Under the pieces are notes generated by a model. That model was not told the DNA's origin. It did no database searches and worked only from the letters and a program-made list of their open reading frames with translations. A DNA stretch of 64,000 nucleotides. Source: a bacterium (GTDB lineage: Bacteria; Myxococcota_A; UBA9160; UBA4427). The stretch is from assembly GCA_024742285.1 (NCBI GenBank), contig JANSYR010000001.1, forward strand, positions 496,001-560,000, read 5' to 3'. Each line of letters starts with the position of its first letter. The stretch's first letter is position 1. Position numbers and translations under genes: made by a program. Shown here in pieces: positions 34,442 to 42,485 of the stretch.

Positions 34442-36190
34442 ATGTTCGACCTCGTGATCAAGAACGGCATGGTCGTCGACGGGACCGGGGCCTCACGCCG
34501 GATCGCCGACGTCGGCGTCGAGGCGGGACGAATCGCGGCCCTCGGACGGATCGACGCGACGGAGGGGCGCCGCGTGATCGACGCCGAAGGCTTCGTCGTC
34601 GCCCCCGGACTGATCGACGCCCATACCCACTACGACCCGCAGCTGACTCTCGACCCCTTCGCCTCGTCCTCCTGCTTCCACGGCGTGACGTCGGTCGTCG
34701 CCGGAAACTGCGGCTTCGCGCTCGCGCCGACCCGCGCTGCCGATCGCGAAGCCATCAAGCAGATCTTCTCCCGCGTCGAGGAAATCGACCTCGCCGTGCT
34801 CGACCGGATTCCCTGGGACTTCGAATCGTTCCCCGAGTTCCTGGCAGCACGCGATCGGAACCTGGGCGTGAACGCGGCGTTCTACGTCGGACACTCGAAC
34901 CTCCGCGTCTGGGCAGCGGGAGAAGCCGCCTACGAACGGGAATCGACCGAGAGCGAGATCGCGGAGATGCGCGCGCTCCTTCGGACGGCGATGGAGGCCG
35001 GGGCGGCCGGGCTCTCCTCGTCCCACTCGCCGACCGACTTCGACGCCCAGGATCGTCCGGTTCCCAGCCGGCTCGCCTCCCTGGGCGAGCTCGAAGTCCT
35101 CGCCGAAGAAGTGGGCGCGGCGAATCGCGGATCGATCGCCTACCTGCCCTTCAGTGCCGTCGGCGGCCTCTCCGAAGAGGACGGCGAGCTGCTGATCCGC
35201 ATGGCGCTTCGCGGGCGCCGTCCCGTCGTGATCCAGGGACTCGGCGCGCGCAGCAAGGTCGACGCGCCGACGGCGACGTGGCCGAAATCCGAGGCCTACC
35301 TCGAACGCGCGCGCTCCCTGGGTGCCGCGGTCTATTCCCTGCTGATCGCCCGTCCCTTCGAGCGGCCCTTCTCGCTCGCGCGAGGCACGACGATGTTCGA
35401 GGGCGCACTCGCGTTCCATCGGCTCTTCACGGAGGCCGAGACGGCCGAAGCGCGCATGGCCCTTCTCCGCGACCCGGCCTTCCGAGACGCGATCCGAAAA
35501 TCGGTCGAGCAGCCGAATCGCGACCCGAACGCCGGTCCGACCACGCCCCCGCCTCAGTTCTCGAGCCTCTCGGTCCATCGCGTTCGCGACGAAGCGAACC
35601 GCGCCCTGGAAGGACGCCCGCTCCTCGAGATCGCGGCCGAACGCGAGATCGAACCGATGGACGCGCTGGTCGACCTCGCACTCTCCGAGGCGCTCGAGAC
35701 CGAGTTCCTCTGGAGCACCGACTCGGAGGAGTGGCGAACGGGAACCCATGCCGCGTCGCGCCATCCCCAGATGATGATCGGAACCTCCGATGCCGGCGCC
35801 CACCTCGGTCGCGACGACGGGGCCGAGTTCAGCTCCTACTTCCTCGCGAAGTGGGTTCGCGAGTGGCGCTTCTGGACCCTCGAGGCCGCGATCCGCGAGC
35901 TGACTGCGATCCCCGCGGCGATCCTCGGCTTGCCCGACCGCGGGCTCCTCCTTCCGGGCTACGCCGCGGATCTCTTCCTCTTCGATGCGGACACGATCGG
36001 TCCGGACCTGAAAGAGCTCGGAGAAGACCGGATCCCGGGGCAGACGCGCTGGCGGAGTCGTCCACGGGGCGTGCGGGCGACGATCGTGAACGGTGTGCCG
36101 ATCGTCGAGGACGGCGAGATCACGGACGCCGCGCTTCGCCCTGGCCGGGTTCTGAAACCGGGCCGCTCCTCGGGCCCGTCCCACGGATGA
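34442..36190 (+). CDS. N-acyl-D-amino-acid deacylase-family amidohydrolase
   Basis: This 582-residue metal-dependent hydrolase belongs to the D-aminoacylase branch: 'FDLVIKNGMVVDGTGASRRI' at the start, metal ligands in 'GLIDAHTHYDPQLTLDP' (about residues 59-75), 'VTSVVAGNCGFALAPTRAA' with the zinc-site Cys, and 'GTSDAGAHLGRDDGAEFS' with the catalytic Asp near residue 445. It hydrolyses an amide or cyclic amide in the cytosol; many environmental members do not act on amino acids. The ATG overlaps the epoxide hydrolase start at its far end (ATGA), so the two are translationally coupled under the TetR at 33808. Confidence 0.9.
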   Translation: MFDLVIKNGMVVDGTGASRRIADVGVEAGRIAALGRIDATEGRRVIDAEGFVVAPGLIDAHTHYDPQLTLDPFASSSCFHGVTSVVAGNCGFALAPTRAADREAIKQIFSRVEEIDLAVLDRIPWDFESFPEFLAARDRNLGVNAAFYVGHSNLRVWAAGEAAYERESTESEIAEMRALLRTAMEAGAAGLSSSHSPTDFDAQDRPVPSRLASLGELEVLAEEVGAANRGSIAYLPFSAVGGLSEEDGELLIRMALRGRRPVVIQGLGARSKVDAPTATWPKSEAYLERARSLGAAVYSLLIARPFERPFSLARGTTMFEGALAFHRLFTEAETAEARMALLRDPAFRDAIRKSVEQPNRDPNAGPTTPPPQFSSLSVHRVRDEANRALEGRPLLEIAAEREIEPMDALVDLALSEALETEFLWSTDSEEWRTGTHAASRHPQMMIGTSDAGAHLGRDDGAEFSSYFLAKWVREWRFWTLEAAIRELTAIPAAILGLPDRGLLLPGYAADLFLFDADTIGPDLKELGEDRIPGQTRWRSRPRGVRATIVNGVPIVEDGEITDAALRPGRVLKPGRSSGPSHG

Positions 36191-37335
36191 CGACCGACGC
36201 CCCCGAACCCTTCGCGATCCGCGCGACGGTCGACGTCCTCGAGGACCTCGACCGTCGACTGTCGACCGCCCGTTGGCCCTCGGTCCTCGAATCGGACTGG
36301 CGGCGCGGAACGGATTCCGGATGGCTCCGCGACCTCGTCGCGTTCTGGCGAAACGAGTTCGACTGGCGCGCCCAGGAGGACTGGCTGAACGCGACGCTCC
36401 CCGGCCAGCGCGTTCGCGTCCGCGGGATCGATCTCCACTTCGCCCACATCCGGGGACGGGGCCCGAATCCGCTTCCCCTCCTCCTGCTCCACGGTTGGCC
36501 GAGCTCGCTCGTCGAGATGCACCGCTTGATCGGCCCGCTGACCGACCCCGCCGGCCACGGCGGCGCCGCCAAAGACAGCTTCGACGTCGTCGTCGCCTCT
36601 CTGCCCGGCCACGGCTTCTCGAGCGCGCCGGAGGATCCGCTCTTCGGGGCGGACGACGCAGCGGACTGCCTCCGCGATCTCATGGTCGACGTGCTCGGCC
36701 ACGAAAGATTCGCCGTCCACGGCGGCGATCGCGGCGCCTTCATTGCGACGGGCCTCGCACACCGCTTTCCCGGGAACACGATCGCGATCCACCAGAGTCT
36801 GCCGATGGGGATCCCCGACTCGCCGCCGTCCGAGGAAGAGCGGGACTGGCTCGAGACGACCGCGCGCTGGTCGGCCGAGGAAGGCGGCTACTCGGCGATC
36901 CAGGGCACACGCCCGATGACCCTGGCCTATGGCCTGTCGGATTCGCCGCTCGGTCTCGCGGCCTGGATCCTCGAGAAGTTCCACGCATGGAGCGACTGCG
37001 ATGGAGACCCTCTCTCCGTCTTCACGCGGGAAGAGCTGCTCACCAACGTGATGATCTACTGGCTGACCGATACGATCCACCCGTCGATCCGCTTCTACTG
37101 GGCCCATCGCCAGAAGCCCCCGGCGGCCGTCCGACCCGAACGAATCGACGTCCCGACCGGAATCGCGCTCTTCCCGAAGGAAGTCATGCGCCCGCCGCGC
37201 TCCGCGGTCGAGCGGAAATACGACCTCCGCCGCTGGACGGAGATGGAGCGCGGAGGGCACTTCCCGGCGCTCGAGCAGCCGGACGCGCTGGTCGACGATC
37301 TCCGCGCGTTCCTCCGGACGTTTCGCTCCCCCTGA
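36187..37335 (+). CDS. Epoxide hydrolase (alpha/beta fold)
   Basis: This 382-residue protein has the N-terminal epoxide-hydrolase lid domain (EHN), with 'LEDLDRRLSTARWPSV' and 'WRNEFDWRAQEDWLNATL', then the alpha/beta hydrolase core. The oxyanion loop is 'LLLLHGWPSSLVEMHRLIGP' (about residue 98) and the nucleophile elbow 'AVHGGDRGAFIATGLAH' (Asp about residue 181). The catalytic His lies in 'ERGGHFPALEQPDALVDDL'. It opens epoxides to diols through an ester intermediate. The start ATG overlaps the amidohydrolase stop. A paralogue stands at 42486-43673. Confidence 0.92.
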   Translation: MTTDAPEPFAIRATVDVLEDLDRRLSTARWPSVLESDWRRGTDSGWLRDLVAFWRNEFDWRAQEDWLNATLPGQRVRVRGIDLHFAHIRGRGPNPLPLLLLHGWPSSLVEMHRLIGPLTDPAGHGGAAKDSFDVVVASLPGHGFSSAPEDPLFGADDAADCLRDLMVDVLGHERFAVHGGDRGAFIATGLAHRFPGNTIAIHQSLPMGIPDSPPSEEERDWLETTARWSAEEGGYSAIQGTRPMTLAYGLSDSPLGLAAWILEKFHAWSDCDGDPLSVFTREELLTNVMIYWLTDTIHPSIRFYWAHRQKPPAAVRPERIDVPTGIALFPKEVMRPPRSAVERKYDLRRWTEMERGGHFPALEQPDALVDDLRAFLRTFRSP

Positions 37336-37441
37336 AAAAAGCAGCCAGAGTGAAGCACTTCACGGGGCGGCCGAGACGAGACGCTCAGACTTGGGGGCAC
37401 GGCGATCAGAAAGGTCGCCGCGCAACCACCGGAGATCCGTC

Positions 37442-37957
37442 ATGACCATCTGCTCGTTCCTCGCCAAGGGCCTGCGCGGCCTGACCGCCCTCGCCATCGC
37501 CCTCCCCTGCATCGCCGCCGCCGGCGCCGCCGAAGCGCGGCTCTTCGCCGACCAGATTCCGCCCACCCTGTGCAAGTCCGCGCGCGTCGCCGGAAGCGGC
37601 GACCGGACCGAGTACGAAGGGACGAAGATCGGCGTCCGGTCGAGCTCCTCGATCTGGGACTACGACTTCGTGATGTGCCCGATCAACCGCTTCAACCCGG
37701 GCGACGAGGTCCGAGAGATCCGCCTCTTCACCGAAGGCGACCGCGCGACCAACGGCTGGTGCCAGCTCTACGAAGCACCGAACTCCGAGAACGCGGTCGC
37801 GTTCCAGTACCCGGTCTCTGCGGGCACCAACCAGGGCAAGGTCGTGTTCGATCCGCCGAGCGCCAACGCGGAAGACGGCCTCGTCGCGCTGACCGCCCGC
37901 TGCCTCCTCTTCCCGGGCAACTCGATCACCGGGATCGAGATCATCTGGGATCGCTGA
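37442..37957 (+). CDS. Secreted protein of unknown function
   Basis: This 171-residue protein has a clear signal peptide ('LRGLTALAIALPCIAAAGA', cleavage probably after 'AEA'), then a compact domain with four further cysteines at 'PTLCKSARV', 'FVMCPINRF', 'NGWCQLYEA' and 'ARCLLFPG', which could form two disulfides. Start and end sequences ('LFADQIPPTLC', 'NSITGIEIIWDR') recur in small periplasmic proteins of unknown role. GGAGATCC lies before the ATG. It stands alone, 106 bp after the epoxide hydrolase gene; this gap holds a short dyad GTGAAG/CTTCAC. A GC hairpin follows. Confidence 0.75.
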   Translation: MTICSFLAKGLRGLTALAIALPCIAAAGAAEARLFADQIPPTLCKSARVAGSGDRTEYEGTKIGVRSSSSIWDYDFVMCPINRFNPGDEVREIRLFTEGDRATNGWCQLYEAPNSENAVAFQYPVSAGTNQGKVVFDPPSANAEDGLVALTARCLLFPGNSITGIEIIWDR

Positions 37958-37979
37958 GGCACGGAAGCCCACCGGCACG

Positions 37980-38005
37980 GGAGGGTCGGGCCCGCCCGAC
38001 CCTCC
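37980..38005. terminator. GC-rich hairpin between convergent genes
   Basis: A perfect 12-bp stem (GGAGGGTCGGGC, 37980-37991, with its complement 37994-38005) closes a two-base loop, in the gap between the secreted-protein gene and the DUF1348 gene. It works in both directions. There is no T-run, so it is not a textbook Rho-independent terminator, but in GC-rich genomes such hairpins often end transcripts. Confidence 0.6.
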
Positions 38006-38043
38006 TGCAGCGCGCGTCGGGGCGCGGGCGCAGTGCAGTCGCG

Positions 38044-38556
38044 CTAGAGCCCCAGCTCCGACAGCCCCGGGTGCCCCTTCGGACGCGGTCCAAGCGGCCA
38101 GCGGAACAGCCGATCGCTCTCCGTGATCGGCAGGTCGTTGATGCTGGCGAAGCGTTGTCGCATCAACCCCTGCGCGTCGAAGATCCAGTTCTCGTTTCCG
38201 TACGCGCGGAACCAGTTGCCCGAGTCGTCGTGGTACTCGTAGGCGAAGCGGACCGCGATCCGATCCTCTCGGAACGCCCAGAGCTCTTTGATCAAGCGAT
38301 AGTCGAGCTCGCGGGACCACTTGCGCTCGAGGAAGGCCACGACCTCGTCCCGGCCGAGGACGAACTCGGCCCGGTTTCGCCAGAACGTGTCGGGGCTGTA
38401 GGCGAGTGCGACCTTGTTCGGATCGCGCCCGTTCCATCCGTCCTCGGCGGCCTTCACTTTGATGCTCGCCGTCTCGAGGGTGAACGGGGGCAGCGGCGGC
38501 CGGGTTTCGGCCACCGCCTCCCCCCTCGCGGCTTCGACGACGCTGGCCTCTACCAC
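38044..38556 (-). CDS. DUF1348/SnoaL-like protein in the cyanate operon
   Basis: This 170-residue protein has the DUF1348 pattern: '[20 protein letters not shown]', '[19 protein letters not shown]', '[20 protein letters not shown]', and '[20 protein letters not shown]' followed by '[13 protein letters not shown]'. The family is NTF2-like and of unknown function. The GTG at 38556 lies inside the last codons of cynS (7 bp overlap), so it is translated with cyanase. The N-terminal 20 residues before 'FTLETAS' are poorly conserved-looking, so a later start is possible. Last gene of the operon. Position suggests a role in nitrogen or cyanate metabolism. Confidence 0.85.
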   Translation of the reverse strand: MVEASVVEAARGEAVAETRPPLPPFTLETASIKVKAAEDGWNGRDPNKVALAYSPDTFWRNRAEFVLGRDEVVAFLERKWSRELDYRLIKELWAFREDRIAVRFAYEYHDDSGNWFRAYGNENWIFDAQGLMRQRFASINDLPITESDRLFRWPLGPRPKGHPGLSELGL

Positions 38557-38996
38557 GTCCGGTACGGCAGGAACTTCCCGTTGTAGGTCACGACCACGCG
38601 GTCGCCCTTCGGGTCCTTCAGCTTCTTGATGTCGATCTCGAAGTCGATCGCGCTCATGATGCCGTCACCGAACATCTCGTGGATGACCGCCTTCATGGCG
38701 GTCCCGTAGACCTGCGTGATCTCGTGGAAGCGGTAGATCAGCGGGTCCGTGGGCACCTGGGTGTCGAGACATCCCTTCATCGGAAAGTCGGTCAGCGCCT
38801 CGGCGACCTCCGGGCCGAGCCCGAGCACGCTCGTCAGCTTCTCCGCCGCCTCCGAGGGGACACTCGCCTGCCCCATGATGGCGGCGGTCGTCCAGACCTT
38901 GTCGTGGCCGATCTCCTCGGCCAGCTGCTCGAAGCTCAGCCCCTTGGCCTTCTTCGCCTCGAGAATCGCCTCGCTCGCTTCGTCCTTGCTGATCAT
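38550..38996 (-). CDS. cynS: Cyanate hydratase (cyanase)
   Basis: This 148-residue enzyme turns cyanate and bicarbonate into carbamate and CO2; carbamate then yields ammonia. The N-terminal HTH-like helical domain ('[20 protein letters not shown]') and the conserved catalytic C-terminal domain are both present. The active-site residues are visible: Arg and Glu in '[14 protein letters not shown]' and Ser in '[16 protein letters not shown]'. The length matches E. coli CynS (156) closely. The start at 38996 overlaps the ABC ATPase stop by four bases (ATGA). Placement behind a three-gene ABC importer shows cyanate uptake and detoxification/assimilation in one unit. Confidence 0.97.
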   Translation of the reverse strand: MISKDEASEAILEAKKAKGLSFEQLAEEIGHDKVWTTAAIMGQASVPSEAAEKLTSVLGLGPEVAEALTDFPMKGCLDTQVPTDPLIYRFHEITQVYGTAMKAVIHEMFGDGIMSAIDFEIDIKKLKDPKGDRVVVTYNGKFLPYRTW

Positions 38997-39826
38997 GCCG
39001 TTTCCTCCATTTCGTCGTACGGGCTGGTTGCCGACCCGCCCTTGGCGCGGGCGAGCAGGAAGTGCAGGATCCGACTGCGGAGCTGCATGTACTCCGGCGT
39101 GTCGATCATCTTCTCTCGAGATCGCGGCCGCGGGATGTCCACCTCGAGCAGCTCGGCGACCTCTGCCTCCGGGCCGTTGCTCATCAGGGCGATGCGATCC
39201 GAGAGCAGGATGGCTTCGTCGACGTCGTGGGTGACCATGAAGATCGTGCTGCCCGAGGCGTTCCACATCCGGATCAGCTCGTCCTGGATCACACCACGGG
39301 TCAGCGCATCGATCTGCGCGAAGGGCTCGTCGAGGAGCATTACTTTCGGCTGGACCGAGAACGCCCGCGCGAGGCCGACCCGCTGTCGCATGCCGCCACT
39401 GAGGTACGCGGGGCGTTTCTCTTCGGCCCCTTCGAGACCCATCATGGAGAGGTACTTGCTCGTGTGCTCCTCGACCTGCGCCGGCGTCCAGTCGCGGTTC
39501 GCGGCACGGACAGCGAGTCGAACGTTGTCACCCGCCGTCAACCAGGGCATGAGCGCGAAGCTCTGGAACACGACCATCCGGTCGAGACCCGGCTTCGTGA
39601 CCTCCTTGTCGTCGAGGATGACGACGCCGGAGGTCGGCTCCTCGAATCCCGCGATGATGTTGAGCAGCGTGCTCTTGCCGCAGCCCGAGTGCCCGATCAT
39701 CGTCACGAATTCGCCCTGCTCGATCTTCAGATCGACAGCGCGGAACACGCAGAGGCCGCCGCTCGCCTCTCCGCTCTGGCTCTGGGGAAAGGTCTTCTCG
39801 AGTCCTTCGACGCTCAGATAGGCCAA
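38993..39826 (-). CDS. ABC importer ATPase, nitrate/taurine/cyanate type
   Basis: This 277-residue ATPase has Walker A 'GHSGCGKSTLLNIIAGF' (about residue 45), Q-loop 'VFQSFALMPWLT', signature 'YLSGGMRQRVGLARAF' (about residue 141), Walker B 'VMLLDEPFAQID' and switch His in 'MVTHDVDEAILLSD'. It belongs to the NrtD/SsuB/TauB group. It powers the permease encoded 25 bp upstream. Its stop overlaps the cynS start. Context makes cyanate the likely substrate, although nitrate, bicarbonate or a sulfonate cannot be excluded by sequence. Confidence 0.95.
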   Translation of the reverse strand: MAYLSVEGLEKTFPQSQSGEASGGLCVFRAVDLKIEQGEFVTMIGHSGCGKSTLLNIIAGFEEPTSGVVILDDKEVTKPGLDRMVVFQSFALMPWLTAGDNVRLAVRAANRDWTPAQVEEHTSKYLSMMGLEGAEEKRPAYLSGGMRQRVGLARAFSVQPKVMLLDEPFAQIDALTRGVIQDELIRMWNASGSTIFMVTHDVDEAILLSDRIALMSNGPEAEVAELLEVDIPRPRSREKMIDTPEYMQLRSRILHFLLARAKGGSATSPYDEMEETA

Positions 39827-39851
39827 GTGGGGGTCGCTCCATTCGAGGGGA

Positions 39852-40730
39852 TCATTCCGGGTACGTCACCGCGCGGGAGACCTGGTTGAAGAGCGCATCG
39901 AGGGTGATCCCGACGACGCCGACGACGAGGATCGCGAAGACCACGCCCGAGATGTCCAGGTTGTTCCACTCGATCCAGGTCAGGTATCCGATCCCGAGCT
40001 CTCCGAGCAGCATTTCTGCCGGCACGACCGCGACCAGCGCACTACCGAAGGCGATCCGCAGGCCCGCGACGATCGCGGGCGCAGCGCCCGGGAGAACCAC
40101 GCGATAGAGACGCTCGAAGCGTCCGAGCTCGAGGAGCGCCGACACGCGCAGGTAGTCGGGGCGGATGTTGTTCACGCCGAAGGACGTGTTCGCGACGATC
40201 GGCCAGAGCGCGGCCATGAAGACCACGAGGATCGCCGTCCATTGCGGATCCTGGACGCTGTAGAGCAGGAGCGGCATCCAGGCGAGCGGCGAGATCGGCT
40301 TCAGCAGCTGGATCAGCGGATTCAGCGCCCCGAAGAGCAGTGGCGAGAGTCCGATCGCCACGCCCAGCAGGATCGCGACGATCGACGCGGCGAAGAAGCC
40401 CGCCCCGAATCGCATCACGGTGTACGACACCAGGTGGGCCACGCCGTGATCGTTCGTGCCCTTCTTGTGGAACGCCTCGGAGAGCTCTCCGACTGCCTTC
40501 TTCGCCACGGGACCCGGCCCGGGGATACCCTGCATCTTGTCGGGGTTGTAGATGTACCTCCCTGCGTCATCGCGCACGATGTCCCCGTTGAACTCCATCA
40601 ACATCAGGTCGTCCTCGGAGAGACCCGTCGGATCGAAGTCGGGGACCATCGTCGCCAGGTGCCAGAAGAAGAGGAAGCATGAGACGATGACGCCGGTGAG
40701 AATCGCCGCGCGGAGTCGTTCGGAGAGCAT
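39852..40730 (-). CDS. ABC importer permease, NrtB/CynB type
   Basis: This 292-residue permease has a first helix ('LTGVIVSCFLFFWHLATM'), then a periplasmic loop of about 70 residues ('MVPDFDPTGLSEDDLM' to 'NDHGVAHL'), longer than usual, and then five more helices. The EAA loop for contact with the ATPase is recognisable at 'RVSALLELGRFERLYRVVLP' followed by 'GAAPAIVAGLRIAFG'. It is of the BPD_transp_1 type found in nitrate/cyanate importers. It is 20 bp downstream of the binding-protein gene and clearly in the same operon. Confidence 0.93.
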   Translation of the reverse strand: MLSERLRAAILTGVIVSCFLFFWHLATMVPDFDPTGLSEDDLMLMEFNGDIVRDDAGRYIYNPDKMQGIPGPGPVAKKAVGELSEAFHKKGTNDHGVAHLVSYTVMRFGAGFFAASIVAILLGVAIGLSPLLFGALNPLIQLLKPISPLAWMPLLLYSVQDPQWTAILVVFMAALWPIVANTSFGVNNIRPDYLRVSALLELGRFERLYRVVLPGAAPAIVAGLRIAFGSALVAVVPAEMLLGELGIGYLTWIEWNNLDISGVVFAILVVGVVGITLDALFNQVSRAVTYPE

Positions 40731-40750
40731 GGGATGGCCGAGCCCCGGGT

Positions 40751-42085
40751 CTAGCTGAGGTTGTTGATCGGGAAGCTCGCGACGTATTCCTCGGGCTTCT
40801 GCGGGTCGAAGGTCTTACCCATGATCTCGTGCGTCTCGTACGTCGTCCCGTAGGTCGCGTAGCCGAGCTCTTCGGAGATCTCCTTGCACTGAGTCGCGAG
40901 ATAGACCTCCTCGGCGACGGCCTGGTAGTCGAAGTCCTTGTCGACGTGCTTCCAGCGCTTCATCTGGGTGAGGATCCAGATCGCCATCGAATGCCACGGG
41001 AATGGATCGAAGTCGATCCGATCCGGCACGTTCCGGATCCCGCCGAGCCCGTCCGCGAACCGCCCGGTCAGGACCTGCTCGAGGACCGTCACCGGCTGGT
41101 TCAAGTAGTTCTTGGGCGAGATCGCCTTGGCGATGTCCTTCCGGTTGCTCTTGTCGGACGCAAAGCCCGTCGCGTCGACGATCGACCGGAAGAGCGCGAG
41201 GAACGTATTGGGGTTCTCGTTCGCGAACTCCTTCGAAATCGCGAAGGCACAGCACGGGTGACCGTCCCAGATCTCCTTCGAGAGCTTGAAGATGAACCCG
41301 GCGTTCTCGTAGACCGCACGCTGGTTGAAGGGATCCGGCGCCAGGTAGCCGTCGACGTTGCCCGCCTTGAGGTTCGCCACCATCTCCGGCGGCGGAACCA
41401 CGCGGATCTGCACGTCCTTGTCCGGATGAATCCCGCCCTCCGCCAGGTAGTAGCGGAGCAGGTAGTTGTGCATGGAGTACTCGAAGGGCACACAGAAGCG
41501 GAAGCCCTTCATGTCCTGCGGGCCCTTCACGCCCTTGTGCTTGTTGGCGAGCGTGATTGCCTGGCCGTTGATGTTCTCGACGGCGGGCATGTAGTAGGGA
41601 ACCTGCTTCGATCCGGCGCCGAGCGAGATCGAGAGGGGCATCGGACTCAGCATGTGCGCCGCGTCGACGTCCTTGTTGATCGACCAGTCGCGCACCATCG
41701 CCCAACCCGCGGCCTTGCGGACCTTCGCGTTGAGGCCGTGTCGCTCGTAGAAGCCCATGGGCTCGGCCATGATGATCGGCGTGGCACACGTGATGGGAAT
41801 GAAGCCGATCGATAGATCGGGCTTCTCGACCGGGCCGCCTTCCTTGGCCATCGCCTTGGCGTCTTCGAGCGGAAAGAGCTGGCTGACCATCGCGAGAAGG
41901 GCGCTGCTGCCCAGGAGCTGAGTGAACTTCCGGCGATTCATGTCGCCGCCGACGACGGCGTTGACCACGCTCTTCTCGACGAAGCGATCCATCTGGTCTT
42001 CGGTGCTCGGAGCATTGCCGTCGGTCTCGTGTCCTCCCCAGCAGGATGCAGTGTGGACGTGGCCGTCTTTCTCGTCGTGCTTCAT
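40751..42085 (-). CDS. ABC importer substrate-binding protein, NrtA/CynA type, Tat-exported
   Basis: This 444-residue protein is a NMT1/NrtA-like periplasmic binding protein ('LSIGFIPITCATPIIMAEPM', 'GWAMVRDWSINKDVDAAHML', 'FRFCVPFEYSMHNYLLRYYL', 'GNVDGYLAPDPFNQRAVYE'). Export is by the twin-arginine route: 'MNRRKFTQLLGSSALLAM' at about residue 49. Before that is an odd N-region of about 48 residues rich in His, Asp and Glu with one Cys ('MKHDEKDGHVHTASCWGGHE'), not part of a normal Tat signal. AAGGAG precedes the ATG at 42085, which sits about 40 bases after the predicted sigma-54 start site. First gene of the cyanate operon. Confidence 0.92.
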   Translation of the reverse strand: MKHDEKDGHVHTASCWGGHETDGNAPSTEDQMDRFVEKSVVNAVVGGDMNRRKFTQLLGSSALLAMVSQLFPLEDAKAMAKEGGPVEKPDLSIGFIPITCATPIIMAEPMGFYERHGLNAKVRKAAGWAMVRDWSINKDVDAAHMLSPMPLSISLGAGSKQVPYYMPAVENINGQAITLANKHKGVKGPQDMKGFRFCVPFEYSMHNYLLRYYLAEGGIHPDKDVQIRVVPPPEMVANLKAGNVDGYLAPDPFNQRAVYENAGFIFKLSKEIWDGHPCCAFAISKEFANENPNTFLALFRSIVDATGFASDKSNRKDIAKAISPKNYLNQPVTVLEQVLTGRFADGLGGIRNVPDRIDFDPFPWHSMAIWILTQMKRWKHVDKDFDYQAVAEEVYLATQCKEISEELGYATYGTTYETHEIMGKTFDPQKPEEYVASFPINNLS

Positions 42086-42135
42086 CGGATCGCTCCTTGT
42101 CACTCGAAGACTCGTTGTGGCGCGCGCTTCGTAGG

Positions 42136-42151
42136 TGCAAGGCGTGTGCCC
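42136..42151 (-). promoter_or_regulatory. Sigma-54 (-24/-12) promoter of the cyanate operon
   Basis: On the minus strand the sequence GGGCACACGCCTTGCA matches the sigma-54 consensus TGGCACG-N4-TTGCW at all essential positions: the GG and GC dinucleotides are ten bases apart and only the first T and the seventh G differ. Transcription would begin near 42125, leaving a leader of about 40 bases to the binding-protein ATG at 42085. Sigma-54 control by an NtrC-type activator suits a nitrogen-source operon. No upstream enhancer dyad was recognised. Confidence 0.72.
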
Positions 42152-42485
42152 GGATTTGGAGCGACTTCCTCTGGCACAGGCAGGCGATGTGGCGCTCGCT
42201 TGTGTCGGATGGAGAACGCATTCGTGAACTCATTCCGAGGAGTGCTGATGTTTTATTGCGCAACGACGCGAACTCCGACGGACTGACCGGCGAGCCAGAG
42301 AACGCTTCGACCGCGACGCAGCCTCGCGTGAGGGCACGAGGCAACTACGCGAGGGTCTCTCGCGCGGGCCGAGGTCCGCGCGTTTCTGCGCGCTTCAGCG
42401 CAGAGCGGCGAACTCGTGCCGTTTGGTTCGATTCTCGGCGCGAGCGGTGCGTGCGCCCTATTCTGAGGAGCTCGAGGAGAATTCC
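42152..42485. other. Intergenic region with one inverted repeat
   Basis: About 330 bases between the sigma-54 element and the epoxide hydrolase start. No gene-like frame on either strand uses the local codon pattern. It contains a perfect dyad TCTGCGC-N6-GCGCAGA (42385-42404), about 80 bases before the epoxide hydrolase ATG, and the stretch 42250-42262 (GATGTTTTATTGC) is an A/T-rich spot. Enhancer sites for the cyanate operon would be expected here, but none could be assigned. The dyad may serve the epoxide hydrolase gene instead. Confidence 0.5.

Noticed and set aside
42160..42180. TGGCAC on the plus strand as a second sigma-54 promoter for the epoxide hydrolase gene
   Set aside because: The -12 position does not have GC at the required spacing, and the distance to the ATG is about 300 bases.
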